From Thermoactinomyces daqus (lineage in GTDB: Bacteria > Bacillota > Bacilli > Thermoactinomycetales > Thermoactinomycetaceae): a DNA stretch of 64,000 nucleotides. The DNA lies in contig NZ_JPST01000014.1 of the NCBI RefSeq assembly GCF_000763315.1, positions 1-64,000 of the forward strand, given 5' to 3'. Shown in pieces: positions 8,380 to 14,324 of this stretch. The stretch's first letter is position 1; the number at the start of each line of letters is the position of its first letter. The notes beneath the pieces are model-generated. The model worked only from the letters and a program-made list of their open reading frames with translations, ran no database searches and had not been told where the DNA came from. The translations under genes were made by a program, and so were the position numbers.

Positions 8380-8408
8380 TACCAATCGTTAACCAAAAAC
8401 ATATAATA
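8380..8408 (+). promoter_or_regulatory. Candidate sigma-K promoter
   Basis: A perfect match to CATAnnnTA (CATATAATA, 8400-8408) lies exactly 16 bp after an ACC core at 8381-8383 (consensus mACm). Sigma-K directs late mother-cell transcription of coat genes in Bacillales. It precedes the Arg/His/Cys-rich peptide gene by about 110 bp. Confidence 0.4.
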
Positions 8409-8519
8409 TTAGAAAGAGTTTTACTTTCATCTACTTCCCCGCTTTTACTCCATCCTTTTTCATTTCTTCCCCTACCCTATGAGCTTCCTTTTGTTTTCCA
8501 TTGAAAGGAGGCGATTGGT

Positions 8520-8630
8520 ATGAGTTTTAGAAGAGATCACGATCATTGCCGCCATCACCGCCGTCGCCATCATCGCCGTCGTTGTCACCGTCGCCGTTGT
8601 CATCGCCGTCGTTGCCATTGCCGGAATTAA
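8520..8630 (+). CDS. 36-residue Arg/His/Cys-rich peptide
   Basis: ATG 8520 follows a strong AAAGGAGG. The peptide starts MSFRRDHDHC and then repeats blocks of three Arg separated by His and Cys (RRRHH, RRRCH three times), ending CHCRN. Such basic, Cys/His-rich peptides occur in spore coats and could bind metal or polyanions. The repeat DNA also reads, in the next frame, as an all Ala/Val/Ile hydrophobic segment without a start codon, so a frameshifted membrane peptide is the alternative. The ribosome binding site favours the charged version. Confidence 0.55.
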   Translation: MSFRRDHDHCRHHRRRHHRRRCHRRRCHRRRCHCRN

Positions 8631-8642
8631 TCACTAAGATAA

Positions 8643-8724
8643 AGAGTGTTACTAACCCTTTAAAGCAAACACTGTCTTTTCATTTTGTTTCGTTTTGTTC
8701 TTACCATATGGTTAGTAACCCTCT
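8643..8724. repeat. 15-bp inverted repeat with long loop
   Basis: AGAGTGTTACTAACC (8643-8657) pairs with GGTTAGTAACCCTCT (8710-8724) with one mismatch around a 52-bp T-rich loop. It sits just after the small peptide gene; it could be a long-loop terminator (TTTTA follows) or a remnant of a small inverted-repeat element. Confidence 0.5.
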
Positions 8725-8760
8725 TTTACATAATAGATTTGGTTCTTGTTTCGGGGTAAC

Positions 8761-9111
8761 CTAAGCAGTCAGATACTCCTTCAAGATTTCGCCGCATTCG
8801 ACCTTGATCCACTCATTCAGGAACTTCATTTCCTGCCGGTATCCTTTGTACTTGTAGGCTACATGGCGATACTCCGGTTCCTGTTTGATCTCGATGATCT
8901 CTCCCGGTGATCTTCTGAAATATCCCCGCAGCTCCGTCATGTCCTTTAAGATGCGGTCCATCACTTGATCAATCATCCATCCGTAAACATCGGCCATTTT
9001 CAAATGGGAAAGTTGCTTTCGATCGCGAGACAAGGCTGATAGCAGTACTTCCAGATGAACATATCGCTTCAGTTTCAGCATGAATTCTTGATGGCCATCA
9101 TCCAGCAGCAT
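8761..9111 (-). CDS. Uncharacterised protein co-transcribed with DNA ligase
   Basis: A 116-residue soluble, helical, charged protein that I do not recognise. Start ATG 9111 is preceded by AAGGTG and lies inside the last codons of the ligase gene (14-base overlap), so the two are translationally coupled. The coupling suggests a helper of the ligase or a gene of the same DNA-repair unit. Confidence 0.6.
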   Translation of the reverse strand: MLLDDGHQEFMLKLKRYVHLEVLLSALSRDRKQLSHLKMADVYGWMIDQVMDRILKDMTELRGYFRRSPGEIIEIKQEPEYRHVAYKYKGYRQEMKFLNEWIKVECGEILKEYLTA

Positions 9112-9982
9112 GATGATCACCTTCAAACAAGAACTCCTGAAACACCGGCAGCCGTATCATTCCCCGTTTCGTCCAGCCACGGGACTTCACTTTCATCCGG
9201 ATCTGTGGGTCAAGGTAGATAAAATCTTTATCCTCGCGGATCTTCCCTTGCTCGGCAATGGACCACACTGCCTTCCGAACATCTGGCGGCGGTGGAAACT
9301 CGATCAACCCTGCCGATCGTATTCTCCCGCTTTCCTCGATGCCGATCAGCCAGCCGAATTCACCTTTCCTCAGCCCGGTCAACCGGACATCATGATAATG
9401 ATAGTTGATGACTTTGAGCCAATCATGCGATCGCTTACCAATTTGATATATGGATTCTTTGCGCTTCATGACGATTCCCTCGAGGCCCTGCTCACTGATC
9501 AGGTTAAAGAAAATCCTTCCCTGTTCCCCAGGTATCCACCTCACCAGGGCAAGGTGGTCTTGATCTTGGATATGTTCCTCTAACAAGACTTTCCTTTCCA
9601 TAAGTGGCAGCCGCGTCAAGTCCTCTCCCTTTAACCACAGAAGATCGAACACACAGTATTCCACCGGGTACGAATCGACCAACGATTCCATTTTTCGTGG
9701 GTTCGTCGTCTGAAACCGTTTCATAATTGCTTCAAAGTCCGGATGGCCTTTTTCATCGGTAACAATCAACTCACCGTCGAGTATGGTATCTGGCGGAAGA
9801 TGAAGCCTGGACAATTCGGGAAATCGATCCAGACAAGGGGTTCCATGTCGGGTCCAGCACTGAAGCTTGCCATCGACGTTGGACAAAATCAAGCGAATCC
9901 CATCCAGCTTTAACTCACAAATATAGGAATCATCGCTCATGGCGTTGTCTGCTTTGTGCAAGAGCATGGGAGATAGAAACAT
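9098..9982 (-). CDS. ATP-dependent DNA ligase
   Basis: Seals nicks using ATP through a lysyl-AMP intermediate. The 294-residue protein has the minimal nucleotidyltransferase plus OB-fold layout: motif I ELKLDGIR with the nucleophile Lys25, motif III LDGELI, motif IIIa VFDLLW, motif IV LEGIVMKR and motif V DWLKV, then an OB domain. It resembles the ligase domain of LigD or the stand-alone bacillar LigB; no Ku, polymerase or nuclease domain is present. It likely serves an accessory or spore repair role beside NAD-dependent LigA. Confidence 0.9.
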   Translation of the reverse strand: MFLSPMLLHKADNAMSDDSYICELKLDGIRLILSNVDGKLQCWTRHGTPCLDRFPELSRLHLPPDTILDGELIVTDEKGHPDFEAIMKRFQTTNPRKMESLVDSYPVEYCVFDLLWLKGEDLTRLPLMERKVLLEEHIQDQDHLALVRWIPGEQGRIFFNLISEQGLEGIVMKRKESIYQIGKRSHDWLKVINYHYHDVRLTGLRKGEFGWLIGIEESGRIRSAGLIEFPPPPDVRKAVWSIAEQGKIREDKDFIYLDPQIRMKVKSRGWTKRGMIRLPVFQEFLFEGDHHAAG

Positions 9983-10047
9983 GGGATATCACCAATTTCT
10001 ATCATATCATTTCCACTTTTTCTGAATGGTTGGTAATGAATGGGGAT

Positions 10048-10197
10048 CTATTCAAAGACCGCTTTCACTTTGTTTACCTGCCGTTTGATTTTGGTTGGCC
10101 ATCCATACCAATCATGATGGAACGTCTGACTCATCTGATAAAAATACGGGTCACCCGTCATCTGGTACAAGGTCTCCAACTGTTCAATATGAACCAT
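10048..10197 (-). CDS. Possible 49-residue protein upstream of the ligase
   Basis: An open frame starting MVHIEQLETLYQMTGDPYFY and ending KRQVNKVKAVFE looks protein-like (aromatic and charged residues in helical spacing) but has no clear ribosome binding site, and a stop lies four codons before the ATG. It could be a small gene of the ligase operon or the 3' relic of a longer one. Confidence 0.35.
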   Translation of the reverse strand: MVHIEQLETLYQMTGDPYFYQMSQTFHHDWYGWPTKIKRQVNKVKAVFE

Positions 10198-10325
10198 GTG
10201 GATTTGTCAGAAATGGGGGCAACACAGAAGAGACAAAGAAAATCAGAGATTTAACTTTCATCCTTAATATCATTGATCAGATCATATTTCATATGATTCA
10301 TAATGTGATCGATCATATAAAAAAG

Positions 10326-10346
10326 AGCTACCTATCGCAGGTAGCT
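10326..10346 (-). terminator. Rho-independent terminator
   Basis: AGCTACCT/AGGTAGCT with a five-base loop; on the minus strand it is followed by CTTTTTT, so it ends the transcript of the ArpU-type operon. A weaker T-rich tail on the plus strand makes it possibly bidirectional. Confidence 0.75.
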
Positions 10347-10451
10347 TGTTTGTTTCCGGGAAACAGATTTGGTTCTGGCGTCATCATTCATTTATTCGTA
10401 AGGAGTAGCGAATTTGTGTCCTTTTGAGTGTTATAGTAGATGGATAAAAAG

Positions 10452-10472
10452 GTGTCTCAAAATGGTGTCCAA
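10452..10472. repeat. 21-bp direct repeat, left copy
   Basis: Starts GTGTCTCAAAATGGTGTCCA and is identical over 21 bp to 13968-13988. The two copies, in the same orientation, enclose the phage-like module; they may be attachment-site arms or ends of a lost insertion sequence. Confidence 0.65.
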
Positions 10473-10526
10473 ATAAGCAGTTTTTCATCTTCGCATGAAG
10501 GCAGGAGCCTCTAATCGCTTGAAATC

Positions 10527-10745
10527 TTACGGACTCCGTAAGGGTTCCACCTTTGGTTTGGGTGTGCCTTGAAGATGCGAACGTCCCAGTAGCCACCAAA
10601 CGCTTCTCCTCGCTTCTTGGATTCGGATGATAGCCTTGTCCATGACATAATCAAAAACGGGCATCTCTTCACGCAACGCGAGAAGTTCTCCAATCGCTTC
10701 TTCATACAGTTCGCAAATCCGATGGATTCTCTCTTGTTTGGTCAT
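10527..10745 (-). CDS. Small phage-like protein of unknown function
   Basis: A 72-residue protein, helical for its first 50 residues (MTKQERIHRICELYEEAIGE), with a Gly/Pro/Lys-rich tail that may result from a frameshift. AAGGAGG precedes ATG 10745. It overlaps the 3' end of the ArpU-type regulator. Such partners often follow RinA/ArpU regulators in prophages; no function is known to me. Confidence 0.5.
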   Translation of the reverse strand: MTKQERIHRICELYEEAIGELLALREEMPVFDYVMDKAIIRIQEARRSVWWLLGRSHLQGTPKPKVEPLRSP

Positions 10746-11199
10746 GGTGTCCTCCTTGTATCGCCCATTTCTTCATCATGATCTCCGTCAGGCATTCCTC
10801 GGCTTTCGGGATATTCAGGGCGGTGGCTACTTTCAAAATCGCCGGCGTTTTCAGACGAGTGATCGTTCTTCTGGAAATCCCCAACTCTTCGCATACTTCA
10901 TAATCCGATGGATGCCGGGGATTAAAGTATTTTTCCTCGATATATTGTCGTTCCCATTCCGTTAAAATCTCCAGTGATTTTTCGATCTGTTGAATCTTGA
11001 TTTCCTTGGTCACTTTCTCGATGGCCATCCGTTCGGTTGTGGATGGGTATCCGGTATAAGCGGGACTTGTTCTTTCCTTGTATAGGGGAATATTGGCTGC
11101 GATTTTCTGATTCTCAATGGAGATCTTCCATACCGGGTATTGATACAAGGTCAATTCCGTTTCTCTCATGACATCTTTGACGGTTTCCTTCCAAACCAT
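10702..11199 (-). CDS. ArpU/sigma-70 region 4-like phage transcriptional regulator
   Basis: Regulators of this type (ArpU, RinA, DUF1492) activate late phage genes or autolysin export. The 165-residue protein has a central helical part and a helix-turn-helix at about 110-135, YEVCEELGISRRTITRLKTP, like sigma region 4. AGGAGG lies before ATG 11199. Its 3' end overlaps the next gene by 44 bp, more than usual, so the last 15 residues may reflect a small frameshift. It points to a prophage or conjugative element origin for this region. Confidence 0.65.
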   Translation of the reverse strand: MVWKETVKDVMRETELTLYQYPVWKISIENQKIAANIPLYKERTSPAYTGYPSTTERMAIEKVTKEIKIQQIEKSLEILTEWERQYIEEKYFNPRHPSDYEVCEELGISRRTITRLKTPAILKVATALNIPKAEECLTEIMMKKWAIQGGHHDQTRENPSDLRTV

Positions 11200-11338
11200 G
11201 GATGCCTCCTGATTCTGAAGAGATCCCTATTTATGATCAAGTTGATTATCATTATACCATATCTTTGCCATTCTGTTGAAATTAAGGTAACGATTTAAAC
11301 GATTTGTTCATTGAAAAAGGAATTGTTTCACCTTTTGT

Positions 11339-11366
11339 TTTACATCGGATATTCCCGTGATATAAT
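11339..11366 (+). promoter_or_regulatory. Sigma-A promoter of the XRE regulator gene
   Basis: TTTACA (11339-11344), 16-bp spacer, perfect TATAAT (11361-11366), then GGAGTGAAAGGG before ATG 11402. Confidence 0.65.
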
Positions 11367-11401
11367 GGGGGGAGTAGAAGCGTTGGATAGGAGTGAAAGG
11401 G

Positions 11402-11770
11402 ATGTTAAAGCCAAATCTGGAGTTGATTTTAAGTCAAAAGAAACAGGAAGGGTTGATGCTGAACCTGAACGACCAAAAAGTGAAGCTGACCAAAACGAAT
11501 CTGGCCATTGCCTTAGGCGTTGTCAAACAACAAATCACCATGTGGTGTACCGGAGCCGCTTATCCCCGACCGGAAACGATGTTCAAACTGGCGAAGATTT
11601 TGGGTGTCAAAGTGGATGATCTCTATACCTTGGAAGAAACCGAGGAAGAATTGCAGCAAGAACGGGAAGAAATCGAGAAACGATTGAAAGAGAAAGAAGA
11701 GGAAGCCAAACGCCGGAAACAAGCCTATCGACTGGCGAAACAAATCCAAGAGGGAGAAGAAAATGAATGA
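11402..11770 (+). CDS. XRE-family transcriptional regulator with coiled-coil tail
   Basis: DNA-binding regulator of 122 residues. A Cro/CI helix-turn-helix is visible at about 30-70 (LAIALGVVKQQITMWCTG, then FKLAKILGVKVDDLY). Residues 72-120 are a highly charged Glu/Lys/Arg coiled coil, probably for oligomerisation. Start ATG 11402 is chosen over an upstream in-frame GTG by ribosome-binding-site spacing. It overlaps the next gene (ATGAATGA) and has its own promoter. Probably the repressor of the decayed element. Confidence 0.75.
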   Translation: MLKPNLELILSQKKQEGLMLNLNDQKVKLTKTNLAIALGVVKQQITMWCTGAAYPRPETMFKLAKILGVKVDDLYTLEETEEELQQEREEIEKRLKEKEEEAKRRKQAYRLAKQIQEGEENE

Positions 11771-11949
11771 AGCCCAAAGTCTACTTCTGCCAAGTTTGTG
11801 GAGAACGCTTTAGTTACCCGGATATCGTTTGCGCCAAGCATCAACTGGAACGGGATCGGATTCAGAAAAAATGGAGAGAAGACCCGGGGTATCAAAAGAT
11901 TCAGGAAGAGGCACGGAAACGAATCGAGAAGTACTTCCCAAAGAAATAA
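11767..11949 (+). CDS. 60-residue zinc-ribbon-like peptide
   Basis: Starts MKPKVYFCQVCGERFSYPDI; the C-x-x-C at residues 8-11 and Cys22-His24 form a possible zinc site, followed by a charged helix to the end. The start codon overlaps the stop of the XRE gene, so the two are co-expressed. Function unknown; small Zn peptides of this type are common in mobile elements. Confidence 0.5.
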   Translation: MKPKVYFCQVCGERFSYPDIVCAKHQLERDRIQKKWREDPGYQKIQEEARKRIEKYFPKK

Positions 11950-11971
11950 AAAATCTCCCGTTTCAGGGAGA
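11948..11971 (-). terminator. Terminator-like hairpin
   Basis: TCTCCC/GGGAGA with a six-base loop; the T run is on the minus strand (A run at 11948-11953). No minus-strand gene is evident on its right, so it may instead act as a weak plus-strand end for the XRE/zinc-ribbon pair. Confidence 0.45.
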
Positions 11972-12159
11972 GCATTTGATTCAAGGAGTTCAGGTTCATG
12001 ATCAACTTCTTATAGTATAGCGTTATTGGACGCAAGTTGTGAAGTTTTCTCACAGAAAAAAGATGGCGCAAAGTTGACGCAAAATCTGGCGCGCACCGGA
12101 ATCCATCCTTTCTTATAATGAAGACAATGGCATAGGAACGCATTTCCGCTCTCCCCTTT

Positions 12160-12182
12160 CGCACCTTCGGGTGCGTTTTTTT
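12160..12182 (+). terminator. Rho-independent terminator
   Basis: CGCACC-TTCG-GGTGCG followed by seven T residues. The UUCG tetraloop makes it very stable. No gene ends immediately before it; it is 210 bp after the zinc-ribbon gene. Confidence 0.8.
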
Positions 12183-12222
12183 CTTGGCCCAATTCGACGC
12201 AAAAGAGAAAGAGGAGAAACGC

Positions 12223-12720
12223 ATGGACTCATTGATCGTACTGGCGGTTTACCTGGGATTCATTGCAGGCATTCCCTTCTTCCTGAGAAGAGAAAACACG
12301 AAAGAAGATTATCTGGCAGGGAATCGGAAGTTCGGCACATGGAGCATGGCGCTGTCCGTTGCTTCGACATGGATTTGGGCGCCGGCTCTTTTTGTTTCTG
12401 CCGAAAAGGCGTATTCCAACGGAATTCCGGGACTGTTCTGGTTCCTGGTGCCGAATGTCCTTTGCCTGCTGATCTTCATCCCGATTGCCAAGCGGATTCG
12501 GGAGCAAATGTCAAATGGCTTTACGCTGTCGGAATATATGGAGCATCGCTATTCCCCTCAACGGTGTATCTGTTTCAGTTGTCGGCATTGTCCCTGTTCT
12601 CCACCGTGGTTCACCGCGGGCATCCTACTGCACGCCGCCAACGGGGTTTCCTTCAACGTCAGCCGCGGCACAGGATGGCTTCTTGATCGGATCGGGCCAA
12701 ACATGCTTTTTTATGCATAG
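12223..12720 (+). pseudogene. Truncated sodium:solute symporter (SSS family)
   Basis: ATG 12223 follows AAAGAGGAGAAA and opens MDSLIVLAVYLGFIAGIPFF, then KEDYLAGNRKFGTWSMALSV, the start of an SSS-family transporter (urea or proline permease type, normally about 500 residues). Around 12555-12600 a missing base shifts the frame: STVYLFQLSALSLFSTVV is readable in the neighbouring frame, after which the first frame resumes with AGILLHAANGV. The sequence ends after about 165 codons, so at least two thirds of the transporter are lost. Confidence 0.7.
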
Positions 12721-12780
12721 ATCTATCACCTCTAATGTCCGATAAGGCTTATTATTTATAAATAGCCCAAATTGAAATAA

Positions 12781-12811
12781 AGCCGATTCCTAGTATAGGA
12801 ACGGCTTTTTT
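12781..12811 (+). terminator. Rho-independent terminator
   Basis: AGCCGATTCC/GGAACGGCT with one bulged A, then six T residues, shortly after the symporter remnant. Confidence 0.75.
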
Positions 12812-12849
12812 CTGGTTTTTTCTATCCGAAACTGTATATTTTACACGTA

Positions 12850-13310
12850 TCTCGGACTTACCCCAACCAACGGCGCAGCCAATGGCTCCAAACTTCCAAA
12901 TGAACGGCATCTGCCAAGGGAAGAAGTGAGGCGGATGCTGGATGAACAAATGGCCAGCAAGGAAGAGCGTCGGATGCTGTATGAACTGGAGCAGATCGAG
13001 AATTACCCGGTTCAGTACGTGAAGGATTTGCAGTATCTCCGGAAGCTGATGGTGGAGTATCCATCAGTAGACATGTTGGAGGAGATCAAGAAATTCGCCG
13101 CACACAAGCTGGACAAGCCCTTGAAGAAGAAATCAAATCCCCGGCTGGCCCTTCGACGAAAAGGGGTACATCGGAACGTATCAAGTCCGGTGGAAAAACG
13201 TGAAGACGACTCGACTCGATGCCAAAGCCTTTGAAATGGAGCATCCGGACTTGGCCCAAAAATACAAAAGAGAATCGACTTATCGCCGATTCTCCTTATC
13301 CCGAGGTTGA
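12850..13310 (+). pseudogene. Phage replication/recombination gene remnants (YqaJ-like end)
   Basis: Two fused frames. From about 12850 to 13140 one frame reads as a helical protein without a start, containing KEERRMLYELEQIENYPVQY and ending KLDKPLKKKSNPR; I cannot name it. From 13143 to 13308 another frame reads GWPFDEKGYIGTYQVRWKNV then TTRLDAKAFEMEHPDLAQKY and KRESTYRRF, the pattern of the C-terminal end of YqaJ-type phage exonucleases. The order, followed by an SSB remnant, is that of a phage or ICE replication module. Both pieces lack starts. Confidence 0.45.
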
Positions 13311-13318
13311 GATTGATT

Positions 13319-13531
13319 GGACAGAGAGGAATGGCGGTTCCCCTCTGTGTGGATGGCCGTTTACAGACCGGGAAATACGAGAATCAGTAAGGGCGTACGG
13401 TCTATACGACGGATGTCGTGGCCGAGAGTGTTCAGTTCCTGGAGCCGAAGGGTTCTCGTGAGGGAACAGGTTCCAAAGATCCTTTTGCGGAAAACCCCAT
13501 TGATATCTCTGATGCAGATTTGCCTTTTTGA
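13319..13531 (+). pseudogene. Single-stranded DNA-binding protein remnant
   Basis: The frame reads GQRGMAVPLCVDGRLQTGKY-ENQ, a TAA stop at 13388, then GRTVYTTDVVAESVQFLEPK and an acidic tail ending DISDADLPF. This is the second half of the SSB OB-fold plus the C-terminal tip that binds partner proteins. The N-terminal half is missing and the in-frame stop lies where related proteins have Asp or Glu. It belongs to the same decayed phage-like module. Confidence 0.75.
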
Positions 13532-13541
13532 CAGACTGACG

Positions 13542-13570
13542 GGTCCCTCAGTACCCGGGGGACTCTTTTT
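13542..13570 (+). terminator. Rho-independent terminator
   Basis: GGTCCC/GGGACT stem around an 11-base loop, followed by CTTTTT, directly after the SSB remnant. Confidence 0.6.
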
Positions 13571-13591
13571 AACCATAAAGGAGAGAACAAC

Positions 13592-13690
13592 ATGAACGCA
13601 CAGAAAGCCATTCAAGCCGGAGCGTTGACTTTTTATCACCAGATGGCCAAGCAAGTGGCAGAGGAAGTGATGGAATGGGCTATTTTTTGA
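13592..13690 (+). CDS. 32-residue peptide or truncated gene start
   Basis: AAAGGAGAG precedes ATG 13592; the frame reads MNAQKAIQAGALTFYHQMAK and ends EEVMEWAIF. The clean ribosome binding site suggests a translated start, but the sudden end suggests a truncated gene. Not recognised. Confidence 0.4.
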   Translation: MNAQKAIQAGALTFYHQMAKQVAEEVMEWAIF

Positions 13691-13723
13691 AGAAGAGATC
13701 AAAGGATGACAGGAGGAATTACA

Positions 13724-13897
13724 ATGACCATGAAAATCAGAAAAGTGACGGGAATCGGAAATGTCATGATTCCAAAAGAGTATCGGGATCAGATGGGGTT
13801 ACAAGCGGGGGATCAGGTGCTGATCACCTGCCAAGACAACAAACTCATCATCACCAAAGTGGATGAAAGGAAATTGGCCAAGCTGATCAATGAATGA
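13724..13897 (+). CDS. AbrB/SpoVT-type DNA-binding protein
   Basis: A 57-residue swapped-hairpin protein: MTMKIRKVTGIGNVMIPKEY is the conserved N-terminal part (Gly-x-Gly-x-x-x-Ile-Pro-Lys), followed by GLQAGDQVLI and a Lys-rich end. Proteins of this size act as antitoxins or as transition-state-type regulators. AGGAGG precedes ATG 13724, and a terminator follows at 13905. No toxin partner is next to it: the 32-residue frame upstream is too short to judge. Confidence 0.8.
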   Translation: MTMKIRKVTGIGNVMIPKEYRDQMGLQAGDQVLITCQDNKLIITKVDERKLAKLINE

Positions 13898-13904
13898 GGT
13901 GAAG

Positions 13905-13931
13905 GGCAGCCGAAAAAAGGGGCTGCCTTTT
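13905..13931 (+). terminator. Rho-independent terminator
   Basis: GGCAGCC/GGCTGCC with a nine-base A-rich loop followed by TTTTCGTTTT; ends the AbrB-type gene. Confidence 0.8.
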
Positions 13932-13967
13932 CGTTTTCCTTCCTATCCCTTATCCTCACATTTTCAT

Positions 13968-13988
13968 GTGTCTCAAAATGGTGTCCAA
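13968..13988. repeat. 21-bp direct repeat, right copy
   Basis: Identical to 10452-10472 and in the same orientation; closes the phage-like module on its right side. Confidence 0.65.
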
Positions 13989-13989
13989 T

Positions 13990-14291
13990 TAGTTTAGACG
14001 ATTAGCGAAAAAAGTTCACGGATTGCGTCCAAAAACTTCAGATTTCCTAACATACTGGGTTGATATTATAATCTTAAAAATTACTTCTTTAGACAAAAAT
14101 AAAATGAATCATATTACAAATAAACTGGTATATTTATTATTTTAAATGAATCAATTTTCGCGATAATTGGTTTCAAATGCTTAAAAGCCAAGTCACTGTT
14201 TCAACATTTTTATTGGACAGAGTTGACCCAAGGTCGAGTCTGTCTTTTTTGCTCCTATATCCAATCCTTTTTGGTAGAGAGGGGTGAATCC
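13990..14291. other. A+T-rich region without genes
   Basis: About 300 bp, strongly A+T-rich between 14040 and 14200. A hairpin GACAGA/TCTGTC with a long loop and six T residues lies at about 14217-14252. No coding frame is convincing. It may hold the toxin gene promoter. Confidence 0.4.
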
Positions 14292-14317
14292 ATTACGGAT
14301 CATGAATATTCCGTAAT
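14292..14317. repeat. Palindrome just before the toxin gene start
   Basis: ATTACGGA (14292-14299) and TCCGTAAT (14310-14317), ten bases apart, directly upstream of the toxin start codon region; a candidate operator or an RNA hairpin that covers the ribosome binding site. Confidence 0.5.
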
Positions 14318-14324
14318 GGGAGAG

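Larger units (their letters stand above)
8054..8519. other. Intergenic region with several hairpins
   Basis: No gene is seen over 466 bp. It contains a minus-strand terminator-like hairpin (8221-8245), a 7-bp inverted repeat TGGGTGT/ACACCCA (8353-8359, 8372-8378), and a sigma-K-like promoter (8380-8408) serving the small plus-strand gene at 8520. Confidence 0.5.

Noticed and set aside
10270-10320. Repeated GATCATA words near 10280-10320
   Set aside because: Short and irregular; not enough to call iterons or an operator.
12020-12205. Three copies of GACGCAA near 12027, 12073 and 12195
   Set aside because: Too short and unevenly spaced to claim iterons or a binding-site array.
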